From NCBI GenBank assembly GCA_023253615.1, contig JALRFZ010000357.1, forward strand, positions 1-6,626: a stretch of DNA of 6,626 bases. The letters are read 5' to 3'. A program made the translations under genes and the position numbers. This document shows, one piece after another, positions 1 to 6,024 of the stretch. The notes under the pieces were generated by a model, which had not been told where the DNA came from, did not search any database, and saw only the letters and a program-made list of their open reading frames with translations. The number at the start of each line of letters is the position of its first letter. Position 1 is the first letter of the stretch. Source of the stretch: Verrucomicrobiales bacterium. Lineage in GTDB: Bacteria; Verrucomicrobiota; Verrucomicrobiia; Verrucomicrobiales; DEV007.

Positions 1-2
1 AG

Positions 3-143
3 GGGGGCCAGTGGTGGGGGATGAGCCGGCAACTGCTGATCGGCGAACCGCTATACCGGCGCACAGTCGAGTGTGTGGACGAAGCGCTCCGGCCTTTGAC
101 CGGCTGGTCGCTCATCGAGGAAATGATGCAGGACGAGAGCACG
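3..143 (+). CDS. Type I polyketide synthase acyltransferase domain, internal fragment
   Basis: The frame is open from base 3 and begins with residues GGQWWGMSRQLL, matching the N-terminal AT-domain signature of modular type I polyketide synthases (GQGxQWxGMGRxLL). It is followed by EPLYRRTVECVD and LTGWSLIEEM, which correspond to the usual EPVFRxAVExCD and GWSLLEEL stretches. AT domains load malonyl- or methylmalonyl-type extender units onto the acyl carrier protein. Only about 47 residues are present, and the catalytic GHSxGE motif is absent because the homology stops near base 143-149. There the same frame becomes PdxH. The ATG at 21 is the internal Met of GMSRQLL, so it is probably not a real start. 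The domain call is from recognised motifs; whether the fragment belongs to this chromosome is doubtful. Confidence 0.72.
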
Positions 144-557
144 AGCCGCAAAGGCCGTGAACTCGAGGCGAATCCGGTCGCCGCCTTGCTGTTCCTCTGG
201 AAAGAAATCGAGCGTCAGGTCCACGTGCGCGGCCGGGTCGAAAAGACTTCGCGGGAGGAATCGCAGGCCTACTTCTTCTTGCGACCCTACGCCAGCCGCA
301 TCGGAGCGTGGTCCTCGACCCAGAGCGAGGTGATCCCCGACCGGGCTTGGCTCGATACCCGCGCCGCCGAGTTTGAGGCGAAGTTTCCCGACACGGGTGC
401 CTCCGACTGCGTCCCCCTTCCCGATTTCTGGGGGGGCTACCGCGTCATCCCGGAATCGATCGAGTTCTGGCAGGGCCAGCCGGGACGGAAACACGATCGG
501 TTCATCTACCGGCGGGAAGTCGGGGGAGGATGGGCGATTGAGCGGCTCAGTCCGTGA
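144..557 (+). CDS. pdxH: Pyridoxamine 5'-phosphate oxidase, C-terminal part, 5' truncated at a chimeric junction
   Basis: PdxH is a cytosolic FMN-dependent homodimeric oxidase that converts pyridoxine or pyridoxamine 5'-phosphate to pyridoxal 5'-phosphate using oxygen. About 135 residues match the family from the SRKGREL stretch to the C-terminus. Recognisable parts are ERQVHVRGRVEK, SRIGAWSSTQS, the FWGGYRV core, IEFWQGQPGRKHDRF and the terminal IERLSP. Arg and His in GRKHDRF correspond to the PLP-contacting Arg197 and His199 of the E. coli enzyme. Full-length PdxH is about 210-220 residues; the first ~80, including the FMN-binding RxVLLK region, are missing and replaced in frame by PKS sequence. 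As it stands the product would not fold as an oxidase. The stop codon is at 555-557. A GC-rich hairpin (566-571 with 575-580) follows it without a T-run. Confidence 0.9.
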   Translation, partial: SRKGRELEANPVAALLFLWKEIERQVHVRGRVEKTSREESQAYFFLRPYASRIGAWSSTQSEVIPDRAWLDTRAAEFEAKFPDTGASDCVPLPDFWGGYRVIPESIEFWQGQPGRKHDRFIYRREVGGGWAIERLSP

Positions 558-660
558 GCGCCCTGCGCGCCGGAGGCGCGGTAAAAAGTCGGAAGGTAAA
601 AGGTTCGCGTGCTCAGTGCGGGTCTGGGGTTTCCTAGCATTTGCTCTGAAATTCTTCCTC

Positions 661-760
661 ATCCGCGTTGATCTGCGGTCATCTGCGGTCATCTGCGTTC
701 CATAAAACTCAACGCGGGTGCCCGCAGAGATCCGCTGATGGGCGCAGATGGTACGCAGAC
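661..760. repeat. Inverted array of ~10-bp repeats (ATCTGCGGTC type)
   Basis: Four head-to-tail decamers fill 661-700 (ATCCGCGTTG, ATCTGCGGTC twice, ATCTGCGTTC). Four units of the same motif in the opposite orientation occupy 723-760 (cores CGCAGAG, CGCTGAT, CGCAGAT, CGCAGAC). The cores are mirror images about position ~710: 691/729, 681/739 and 671/749 all sum to 1420, and 661/760 sums to 1421. This forms a long imperfect dyad with ~40-bp arms and a ~20-nt centre holding the small palindrome GCGGG-TG-CCCGC (714-725). It lies between the 3' ends of pdxH and marR. From memory, similar CATCTGCG-type decamer strings occur between genes in many Verrucomicrobiota, Planctomycetes and other genomes; their function is not known to me. 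Confidence 0.8.
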
Positions 761-790
761 AGAGACCTTTCAACCAAATTGGTGCCTCCC

Positions 791-827
791 CGAAAAAAGG
801 AAACGCCCTCGCTTTTGGCGAGGGCGT
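791..827 (-). terminator. Rho-independent terminator downstream of marR
   Basis: A perfect 10-bp stem, ACGCCCTCGC (803-812) with GCGAGGGCGT (818-827), encloses a 5-nt loop. Read on the minus strand it is followed by TTCCTTTTTTCG (from 802 down to 791), the expected T-rich tail. It lies about 100 bases past the marR stop codon and nothing else on the minus strand precedes it, so it most likely ends the marR transcript. A second, weaker hairpin directly after the marR stop (GCGGGAA 893-899 with TTCCCGC 911-917) has no T-tail and is less likely to terminate. Confidence 0.8.
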
Positions 828-927
828 CTTCAAAATCGCTGGTTGGGGTAAGGTTTTGCTTTTCCGGTCAGCCTGACGGTGTGTTTCGTGGGGCGGGAAA
901 TCCCGGGAGATTCCCGCAGGAGTAGGC

Positions 928-1386
928 TTAGCGGGCGGCGATAAATTCTTTCAGCTGCGAGTAGACCGGCTGGATCGCCTCGTCGGCGCCCTTTTCCTGG
1001 GCGGCCATGACTTCGGAGATGCTGTCGGCGATCGCGTTGCGAAGGCGGCTGACCATCTCGATGCCCTTGCGGGTGATCTGGACCATCACCTTGCGGCGGT
1101 CATCGGCGGCGTGGAGGCGCTGGACATAACCGAGCTTCTCGAGACGGTCCACCAGGCCGGTAGCGGCGGCGGTGGAGTGGCCCATCTTCTTCGAGATGTC
1201 GGTCATGGTCAGGTAGTCCTCGTTGGCGAGATAGCCAAGCAGGAAGAACTGGGCGTAGGAGATGTTCCCCTTGTTCAGCTCTTTGGACAGATCCAGCAGG
1301 AATGAGCGCTGCGCGAACATGATAAAGTCCGCGAGACGGTCTGCGTTCTGCTCGACCTCGATTGTTTTGTCTTCTGTAATTTGCAT
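928..1386 (-). CDS. MarR-family transcriptional regulator
   Basis: This 152-residue winged helix-turn-helix protein is of normal MarR length. MarR proteins are dimeric DNA-binding regulators, usually repressors released by small ligands, oxidants or metals. An N-terminal dimerisation helix (about 12-40) precedes the DNA-binding domain (about 43-105). The recognition helix region is GHSTAAATGLVDRLEKLGYV (69-88). The wing carries the family DDRRK motif (95-99) followed by VMVQITRKG. The C-terminal helices (107-150) complete the dimer interface. The ATG at 1386 is preceded by a full AAGGAGGT Shine-Dalgarno seven bases upstream, which fixes the start. The gene stands alone, with its own terminator and an AT-rich upstream region. 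No neighbouring pump or degradative gene indicates a ligand, and autoregulation is only an inference. Family confidence is high; targets are unknown. Confidence 0.93.
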   Translation of the reverse strand: MQITEDKTIEVEQNADRLADFIMFAQRSFLLDLSKELNKGNISYAQFFLLGYLANEDYLTMTDISKKMGHSTAAATGLVDRLEKLGYVQRLHAADDRRKVMVQITRKGIEMVSRLRNAIADSISEVMAAQEKGADEAIQPVYSQLKEFIAAR

Positions 1387-1392
1387 GATGTT

Positions 1393-1400
1393 ACCTCCTT
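1393..1400 (-). promoter_or_regulatory. Canonical ribosome binding site of marR
   Basis: Minus-strand AAGGAGGT is the complete anti-16S match, placed six to seven bases before the ATG at 1386. It confirms that start. It also stands out because none of the other gene starts in this window has a recognisable Shine-Dalgarno. Confidence 0.85.
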
Positions 1401-1429
1401 GCGATTTTGAAAATTATGGAAGTAATGGA

Positions 1430-1458
1430 AATTTAAACAGATCGGGAGAATTTATCAA
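1430..1458 (-). promoter_or_regulatory. Candidate sigma-70-type promoter for marR
   Basis: On the minus strand, TTGATA (1453-1458) is separated by 17 bases from TAAATT (1430-1435). These match the -35 consensus at 5/6 and the -10 consensus at 4/6. Transcription would start near 1423, leaving a leader of about 35 bases before the ATG at 1386. The -10 lies inside GGAAATTTAAA (1427-1437), which recurs in inverted, near-perfect form at 1509-1520, so an operator overlapping the promoter is possible. The region is AT-rich, so chance matches are easy. Confidence 0.35.
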
Positions 1459-1631
1459 CTACGAAGTTTATAATTTTCACAATTCACGATCATTTTCCTC
1501 TGGCTTCCTTTAAAATTTCCTCGGGAAGGATCGCATTTTTTTGCATTTTCGCAATCTCGAAATGTAAATGTTTTAAAACCTTTCAAATTTGAGACGAATC
1601 TGTCGAAGGGGATCATCTGACAGTCCGAAGG

Positions 1632-1649
1632 AAAAGGCGAGCCTTTTTT
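1632..1649 (+). terminator. Short terminator-like hairpin with T-run in the leader of the 1742 gene
   Basis: AAAAGGC (1632-1638) pairs with GCCTTTT (1641-1647), effectively a 6-bp stem with a CGAG loop, and the run of six T extends to 1649. It lies about 92 bases upstream of the ATG at 1742. It could end a short leader transcript, or attenuate the downstream gene. It is A-U rich and therefore weak, so it may be fortuitous. Confidence 0.35.
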
Positions 1650-1741
1650 GTGGTGCGCCTGTTTCATTTCCGTATCTTGCGACCTGTAAGAACTTCGGGC
1701 GTTCAAGATTCGTTGAATGAAGCGCCCGGGAATCCCCACCG

Positions 1742-2332
1742 ATGCGCTTTCTCCTTTCTGAAGATTATTGGGCTCTCGATTCCCTCTTCCCCGGCGAGTG
1801 GGAATGGATCCAAATCCTGCCGCGCCTCGCCTCGGGGCGGGACTTTCGTGCGGAATCGCGCGAACGCCTCTTCCCCTCGCCTCTCGCTCCCGATGTGCTG
1901 GCGGATGAGAGCACGATCTCCCAGATGGAGGATTGGGAGGAACTGATCCGGCCGGAGATCGCCGAGACCTTCGCCGAGGCCCGCGCGATCGTCGAAAGCG
2001 ATCTCGAACGCTGCGAGACACTCAGTCTCGAGGCCTATTCGGATGACGATCCGATCCATGAAGCCCTCGCCGAGGCCGGCTTTCCCGGAGATCTCCCCGA
2101 GATGCGGCGCATCGTCGTGCCCCACGAGCACACCGAGGCCTGGTACAGCACCCTGAACCAGGCACGCCTCCTCATGAACGAGGAATACGACCTCGCGAAT
2201 GCCAGCGAACGGCAACTGGTGAAAACGCTCGATCCTTCCCTCGTCGGCGAAGATCGGCTCCTCCTCATCGCGCAATACGAGCTTTATTCCGTGATCCAGA
2301 GCATTCTCGTGGAGAATCTGATGGAGGAATAA
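1742..2332 (+). CDS. DUF2017-like protein of unknown function
   Basis: This is an acidic 196-residue protein with no signal peptide or membrane segment, probably cytosolic and largely helical. Its most distinctive stretch is VPHEHTEAWYSTLNQARLLM (126-145) followed by NEEYDL. That arrangement resembles the DUF2017 family as I remember it, a conserved protein often encoded near clpS in actinobacteria. The assignment is tentative and no biochemical role is known to me. The N-terminal part (1-60) is rich in Trp and Phe, and the middle (60-115) is strongly acidic with Glu/Asp runs. An in-frame stop at 1718-1720 and no other start codon make ATG 1742 the only choice; no Shine-Dalgarno is visible. 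The gap to the downstream cytidine deaminase is 21 bases, suggesting co-transcription. Confidence 0.8.
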   Translation: MRFLLSEDYWALDSLFPGEWEWIQILPRLASGRDFRAESRERLFPSPLAPDVLADESTISQMEDWEELIRPEIAETFAEARAIVESDLERCETLSLEAYSDDDPIHEALAEAGFPGDLPEMRRIVVPHEHTEAWYSTLNQARLLMNEEYDLANASERQLVKTLDPSLVGEDRLLLIAQYELYSVIQSILVENLMEE

Positions 2333-2353
2333 ACTCCTTTCCCCTTTCCCTCC

Positions 2354-2860
2354 ATGACCTCTCCCGACGGCATCACCCGCACCGGCCCCGGCGGGATCTG
2401 GCTCATCATCGCCCCCCTCGCCGTGGAGACCGTGGCCGACCGGCTCGCGGATTTTGAAGCGCTCGTCCGCGGCGCCCGCGAGGCCAGGGCCAAGGCCCAT
2501 GCCCCGTATTCGCGATTCCAGGTGGGGGCTGCCGTGCTCGCGGAAGGCCGGACCTTCGTCGGCTGCAATGTCGAAAACGCCAGCTACGGAGCCACGCTCT
2601 GTGCCGAGCGGAATGCGATCGCCTCCGCGGTCGCGGCCGGATATCGACGGCTCGACGTGGTCGCCGTATCCACCAGCGCGATGTCCGGAGCATCGATGGA
2701 CCAGCGCAGTCCCTGCGGCGTCTGCCGCCAGGTCATCAGCGAATTCGCCAAAGAAGATACGTTGGTGCTGCTCGATGCCGGCGACGCGGAGGACGGGCGG
2801 ATTCAAGGAGAGATTCTCGCCTTTGATTCGCTCCTGCCGTGGCGGTTTCGGTTGGGGTGA
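2354..2860 (+). CDS. cdd: Cytidine deaminase
   Basis: This enzyme hydrolytically deaminates cytidine and deoxycytidine to uridine and deoxyuridine in cytosolic pyrimidine salvage. The product has 168 residues. The core starts near residue 33 and carries the family motifs in order: APYSRFQVGAA (50-60), substrate-binding NVENASYG (72-79), zinc and proton-shuttle CAERNA (Cys83, Glu85) and PCGVCRQ (Cys121, Cys124). Three Cys ligands indicate the short homotetrameric class (about 130-140 residues), not the larger E. coli dimer. The ATG at 2354 gives about 25 extra N-terminal residues with a hydrophobic patch (IWLIIAPLAV). A GTG at 2423 would give a normal-length enzyme of 145 residues. Neither start has a Shine-Dalgarno. 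It probably forms an operon with the preceding DUF2017-like gene and converges on the PhyH gene 22 bases downstream. Confidence 0.94.
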   Translation: MTSPDGITRTGPGGIWLIIAPLAVETVADRLADFEALVRGAREARAKAHAPYSRFQVGAAVLAEGRTFVGCNVENASYGATLCAERNAIASAVAAGYRRLDVVAVSTSAMSGASMDQRSPCGVCRQVISEFAKEDTLVLLDAGDAEDGRIQGEILAFDSLLPWRFRLG

Positions 2861-2882
2861 GTCTTTGTGGGACTTGGTTTCC

Positions 2883-3704
2883 TTACGCCTCCGCCAGCGC
2901 GCTCGCACTCCGATCCGCCCGCGCGAGATCGGCGAACTCCACTCCGGTCCCGCTCGCCCCGAGCACGGCGTCATCGTCGACCTTTGCCAAGGGCGTGTAG
3001 CGCGGGTGGTGCGAGTCCATGTAGGGATCGTTCGAGGCGGCGTTGTAGCAGCAGATCATCGCCCAACGCGGGTTTTCGGAGTGGTTCGGTCCCGATCCGT
3101 GCAGGGTGTTGGCGTGAAAGAAGATCGCATCGCCCGGCTCCATCTCGCAGTAAACTTTTTCGAGCCGCTTTTCCGCCTCGGCGACCCGTTCACGATCGGC
3201 CCCGGCCTGGTCGCCGGAGAGGACATGGTTGATGCGGCCCATCCGGTGCGATCCCTTCAACACCTCGAGACATCCGTTTTCGCGGGTTGCCGCATCGACC
3301 GCGATCATCACGCTACAAAGATCGGGAAAGAGAACGCCATTCTGATACCAATAGCCGTAGTCCTGGTGCCAGGCCCAGGCCCCGCCGGTGCGGGCGTCCT
3401 TCAGGATCATCTTGGAATGGTAATGATAGACCTCGCCGCCGATGAGCTGCTCGACCGAGTCGACGACGCGGCGGCAGCGCGCCACCATCCCGTAGATGCC
3501 CTCACCCGGATGATTCCAGAGGGAGAGGCGCACCTTGTTGCCCTCGCCGTCGTCGCGAGCCACGGCGGCTTGGTCGAGCGCGTGATCAGCGCGGGCGGTT
3601 GACCCGAGACGCTCGATCTCCTGCCTGGAGAACAGGCCGCGGCGGATCAGGAAACCGTCGGCGTGATAACGCGTGATTTCTTCGGGGGAAAAGATGCCAT
3701 TCAT
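2883..3704 (-). CDS. PhyH-family Fe(II)/2-oxoglutarate dioxygenase
   Basis: This is a phytanoyl-CoA dioxygenase superfamily enzyme, expected to couple 2-oxoglutarate and oxygen to hydroxylation of an unknown substrate in the cytosol. With ATG 3704 as start the product has 273 residues. It opens with FSPEEITRYHADGFLIRRGL, the usual first helix and strand. The iron-binding facial triad is WHQDYG (His113, Asp115) and LHGSGPN (His202). Arg213 in NPRWAM fits the 2-oxoglutarate carboxylate contact. VLKGSHRMG and EPGDAIFFH are also typical. Bacterial relatives include ectoine hydroxylase EctD, but no ectoine genes are nearby and most such proteins are uncharacterised. The frame stays open to a GTG at 3782 (299 residues). 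I prefer ATG 3704 because family members begin just before this motif and the extra 26 residues resemble nothing known. It is divergent from the esterase gene. Confidence 0.88.
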   Translation of the reverse strand: MNGIFSPEEITRYHADGFLIRRGLFSRQEIERLGSTARADHALDQAAVARDDGEGNKVRLSLWNHPGEGIYGMVARCRRVVDSVEQLIGGEVYHYHSKMILKDARTGGAWAWHQDYGYWYQNGVLFPDLCSVMIAVDAATRENGCLEVLKGSHRMGRINHVLSGDQAGADRERVAEAEKRLEKVYCEMEPGDAIFFHANTLHGSGPNHSENPRWAMICCYNAASNDPYMDSHHPRYTPLAKVDDDAVLGASGTGVEFADLARADRSASALAEA

Positions 3705-3710
3705 GCGGAG

Positions 3711-3739
3711 ATCATGACGGATCAGCGCCGAAATGTAAA
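3711..3739 (-). promoter_or_regulatory. Candidate promoter of the PhyH gene, possibly leaderless
   Basis: On the minus strand, TTTACA (3734-3739) lies 17 bases before CATGAT (3711-3716), 5/6 and 4/6 matches to the sigma-70 consensus. Only six bases separate the -10 from the ATG at 3704, so transcription would begin at or next to the start codon. That agrees with the missing Shine-Dalgarno and with ATG 3704 rather than the upstream GTG. This is a pattern match only. Confidence 0.3.
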
Positions 3740-3810
3740 CGCCTCGCTGGACCACGGACGCGATGCCGGAGTTGTCCCCCACGCCCGTTGCCGGGTATTC
3801 CTAGCCCTGC

Positions 3811-5121
3811 ATGAAGCCCCTCCTCGCCCTCATCCCGACCCTCTTCTCCCTCAGCGTCCTGGCCGCCGATCCCGCCGGCTTTCAACTGACCGTCGCCGTC
3901 GATCGTCCCGACGCGATCTACAAGGTGGGCGAACCGGTCGAATACACGATCTCCTTGAGCAAGGACGGCAAGCCGGTCGACGGCGCCGAGGTCTCCTGGA
4001 CGCTCAGCAAGGACGGAGTTCCCCCGAATGAGAACGGTTCGGCGAAGCTCGTCGGCGGCAAGGCCAAGGCAAGCGGAACTCTCGCCGAGCCCGGCTTCCT
4101 GCTCTGCCGCGCCAGCTTCCGCGAAACACCGCAGTCCGCGCCGGTCACCGCCTTGGGAGGAGCCGCCATCGCCCCGCTCGAAATTCAACCTTCCCTGCCG
4201 GTCCCCGAGGATTTCGAAACCTTCTGGAAGGCTCAAAAAGAGAAGCTTGCCACCGTACCGGCGAAGGCGACGCTGACGCCCGATCCCGCTTCGACGGAGA
4301 CCCTCGAGGTCTTCGACGTGCAGGTCGAATGTCTCGGCGCGCCCGTCTCGGGCTATCTTGCGAGACCCAAGGGTGCCGCTCCGAAAAGCCGTCCTGCCAT
4401 TCTCACCGTCCATGGCGCCGGAGTCGTCAGCGGGAACCGGAGCAACGCGATGCGCTGGGGCAACGAAGGTGCTCTCGCCATGGACATCAATGCCCACGGG
4501 ATTCCCAACGGGAAGCCGGCCGAGTTCTACAAGGCCCTCGCCGAGGGGGAATTGAAAGACTACCGCTTCCGCGGGATCGACGACCGCGAAACGAACTACT
4601 TCCTCGGCATGTTCCTGCGCCTCGTCCGCGCGATCGATTTCCTCACGGCCCAACCCGAGTGGAACGGCCGCGACTTCATCGTCTACGGCTCGAGCCAGGG
4701 CGGCTTCCAGGCCTTCGCCGCGGCGGGGATCGACGAGCGCGTCAGCGCGATCTGTGCGGGCGTGCCCGCAGGCTGCGACCACACCGGTATTGCCGTCGGC
4801 CGCGTCAACGGCTGGCCGAAATTCATCGCCAGCCTCCCCGTGACCGAGCCGGATCCGAAGGTCCTCGAAGCGGTCCGCTACTTCGACAACGTCAACTTCG
4901 CCGCCCGCACGCACGCGAAAGCAGCCTTCGTCACCGTCGGCTTCATCGACACGACCTGTCCGCCCACGGGCGTCTACGCCGCTTACAACGCGCTGCCCAT
5001 TGCGAAAGAGATTTTCAACGACGTGAAGACCGGCCACACCAACACGCCCGAGGCCGCCCAGGCCATGGGGGAATTCGCCCGCGAGATCATCCGTGTCGCG
5101 TTGGCCGGGGTGAACCCCTGA
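3811..5121 (+). CDS. Secreted acetylxylan esterase-like (CE7-type) alpha/beta hydrolase
   Basis: The 436-residue product begins with a Sec signal peptide (MKPLLALIPTLFSLSVLAAD), probable cleavage after Ala18 or Ala19, so it acts in the periplasm or outside. Residues 25-125 look like a beta-sandwich (VGEPVEYTISLSKDGKPVDG, WTLSKDG). The hydrolase domain from about 130 opens with VPEDFETFWK, typical of acetylxylan esterase / cephalosporin C deacetylase (AXE1, CE7) proteins. Likely catalytic residues are Ser295 in GSSQGG, Asp380 in FIDTTCPP and His409 in GHTNTP; LTVHGAG (198-204) lies in the oxyanion-hole region. The family removes acetyl groups from xylo-oligosaccharides and related esters; the exact substrate here is unknown. 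The ATG at 3811 is chosen because the signal peptide starts there. No transporter or glycosidase lies alongside, and the downstream LysR gene is convergent. Confidence 0.87.
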   Translation: MKPLLALIPTLFSLSVLAADPAGFQLTVAVDRPDAIYKVGEPVEYTISLSKDGKPVDGAEVSWTLSKDGVPPNENGSAKLVGGKAKASGTLAEPGFLLCRASFRETPQSAPVTALGGAAIAPLEIQPSLPVPEDFETFWKAQKEKLATVPAKATLTPDPASTETLEVFDVQVECLGAPVSGYLARPKGAAPKSRPAILTVHGAGVVSGNRSNAMRWGNEGALAMDINAHGIPNGKPAEFYKALAEGELKDYRFRGIDDRETNYFLGMFLRLVRAIDFLTAQPEWNGRDFIVYGSSQGGFQAFAAAGIDERVSAICAGVPAGCDHTGIAVGRVNGWPKFIASLPVTEPDPKVLEAVRYFDNVNFAARTHAKAAFVTVGFIDTTCPPTGVYAAYNALPIAKEIFNDVKTGHTNTPEAAQAMGEFAREIIRVALAGVNP

Positions 5122-5145
5122 CAAAACATCATTTTTTCAAAACGC

Positions 5146-6024
5146 TCACAAACCTTCGAGAAACGCCCTCGCCGGCTCTGACGGTTTCGCGGCATGCACG
5201 ACCGAGTGGACGAGGGTCGCCTTTTTCCTCAAGCGGAGTCGAAGCGGCAGCCCATTCCCGGTGATGCGATCGAGCGAGGCCGGCAGGACCGCGACTCCCG
5301 CGCCCGCCACGGTCAGAGCCGCCACCGCCTGGGCTCGCGAGGCCTCCTGGACGACGCGCGGTCGGAAACCCTCCGCGAGGCAGAGCCGGTGAAGCAGCGA
5401 GACGAAACTCGGTGCCGCCTCCGCCGAGATCATCACAAAAGGTTCGTCCGCGAGTTCGGAGAGGCGCAGTTCCTTCCGTCCGGCGAGCGGGTGGTTCGGC
5501 GGGACGAAAGCGAGCAGGTCCTCCTCGCGCCAAGGCGTCGAGTTCAGCCCCGCGGGCAATCGCTCCGGCGGCACGCCGACAAAAGCGACATCGAGTTCGC
5601 CCCGGCCGAGGGCGGCGAGTTGATCCGAGGGCAGCAGGTCGTGCAACTGCAGCCGCACGCTGGGATGCCGTTTCCCGAAACCGGTGAAGACCGCGACCAG
5701 TTCGGGAGAGAGCACGGCGCTGACGAATCCCACCTCGACGCGGTCGGTCTCCCCGCGCGCGGCCCGCTTCGCCGCCTCGCCGGCGCGGTGCAGGCGCGGC
5801 AGGATGTCGCGGGCCTCGGCGCGGAAGGCGTGGCCCGCGGGCGTCAGGGCGACGCGGCGCTGGTTGCGCTCGAAGAGCACCACGCCCAGCTTTTCTTCCA
5901 AGGTGCGGATATGCCGCGAGAGCGGCGGCTGGGCGAGATTGAGCCGCTCCGCCGCGCGGGTGAAGGACATCTCCCCCGCCACGGCGAGGAAACATTCGAG
6001 CTCGCGCAGGGAATATTCCGTCAT
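5146..6024 (-). CDS. LysR-family transcriptional regulator
   Basis: The 292-residue product has the standard LTTR length and layout. The N-terminal helix-turn-helix (about 6-64) reads [20 protein letters not shown], then [20 protein letters not shown] and [15 protein letters not shown], close to the CbnR/BenM/AlsR-like branch. A linker helix (65-92) leads to a periplasmic-binding-protein-like effector domain (95-285) starting [11 protein letters not shown] and including LDVAFVG and AGAGVAVLP. It would bind DNA as a tetramer and respond to a small metabolite. The gene is divergent from ilvD with about 103 bases between start codons, the classical arrangement for an LTTR and its target, so control of ilvD is a reasonable inference. 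No Shine-Dalgarno precedes the ATG. It ends 24 bases from the convergent esterase gene. Confidence 0.93.
   Translation of the reverse strand: MTEYSLRELECFLAVAGEMSFTRAAERLNLAQPPLSRHIRTLEEKLGVVLFERNQRRVALTPAGHAFRAEARDILPRLHRAGEAAKRAARGETDRVEVGFVSAVLSPELVAVFTGFGKRHPSVRLQLHDLLPSDQLAALGRGELDVAFVGVPPERLPAGLNSTPWREEDLLAFVPPNHPLAGRKELRLSELADEPFVMISAEAAPSFVSLLHRLCLAEGFRPRVVQEASRAQAVAALTVAGAGVAVLPASLDRITGNGLPLRLRLRKKATLVHSVVHAAKPSEPARAFLEGL

Larger units (their letters stand above)
1401..1741. other. AT-rich intergenic region between marR and the DUF2017-like gene
   Basis: No convincing gene is seen here. The stretch 1401-1595 is strikingly AT-rich against its GC-rich surroundings. It contains several T-tracts (1493, 1537-1543, 1547), the 10-bp perfect palindrome GTTTTAAAAC (1570-1579) and the inverted pair GGAAATTTAAA / TTTAAAATTTCC. 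The part nearest the plus-strand gene contains a possible stem CTGTC (1600-1604)/GACAG (1619-1623) and a terminator-like hairpin at 1632-1649. It must hold the promoters of both flanking genes; only the marR one could be proposed. Confidence 0.6.

Noticed and set aside
21..557. A single genuine AT-PdxH fusion gene starting at ATG 21
   Set aside because: The Met is internal to the AT signature, and both domains are truncated exactly at the join, unlike a functional fusion.
566..580. Terminator after pdxH (CGCGCC-GGA-GGCGCG)
   Set aside because: The stem is good but an A-rich, not T-rich, sequence follows on the plus strand, so intrinsic termination is not supported.
661..760. CRISPR array
   Set aside because: Units are only 10 bp, contiguous without spacers, and half are inverted; no cas gene is near.
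1703..2974. 423-codon minus-strand open frame opposite the DUF2017-like and cdd genes
   Set aside because: It is antisense to two genes, one with clear enzyme motifs. Composition is Gly/Arg/Asp-rich and low in recognisable motifs, as expected from mirrored GC-rich codons.
2454..3602. 382-codon plus-strand open frame spanning cdd and the PhyH gene
   Set aside because: It overlaps cdd in another frame and is antisense to the oxygenase; no family resemblance and an unusual Arg/Pro-rich start.
3705..3782. N-terminal extension of the PhyH protein from GTG 3782
   Set aside because: The extra 26 residues match no known part of the family, no ribosome binding site precedes the GTG, and a promoter-like pair lies within this stretch.
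3712..5124. 470-codon minus-strand open frame opposite the esterase gene
   Set aside because: It mirrors the esterase codon for codon; the plus frame has a signal peptide and Ser-Asp-His motifs.
5107..5142. Terminator between the convergent esterase and lysR genes
   Set aside because: Only a 4-bp GGGG/CCCC stem around the stop codon, with the T-run well downstream; too weak to call.
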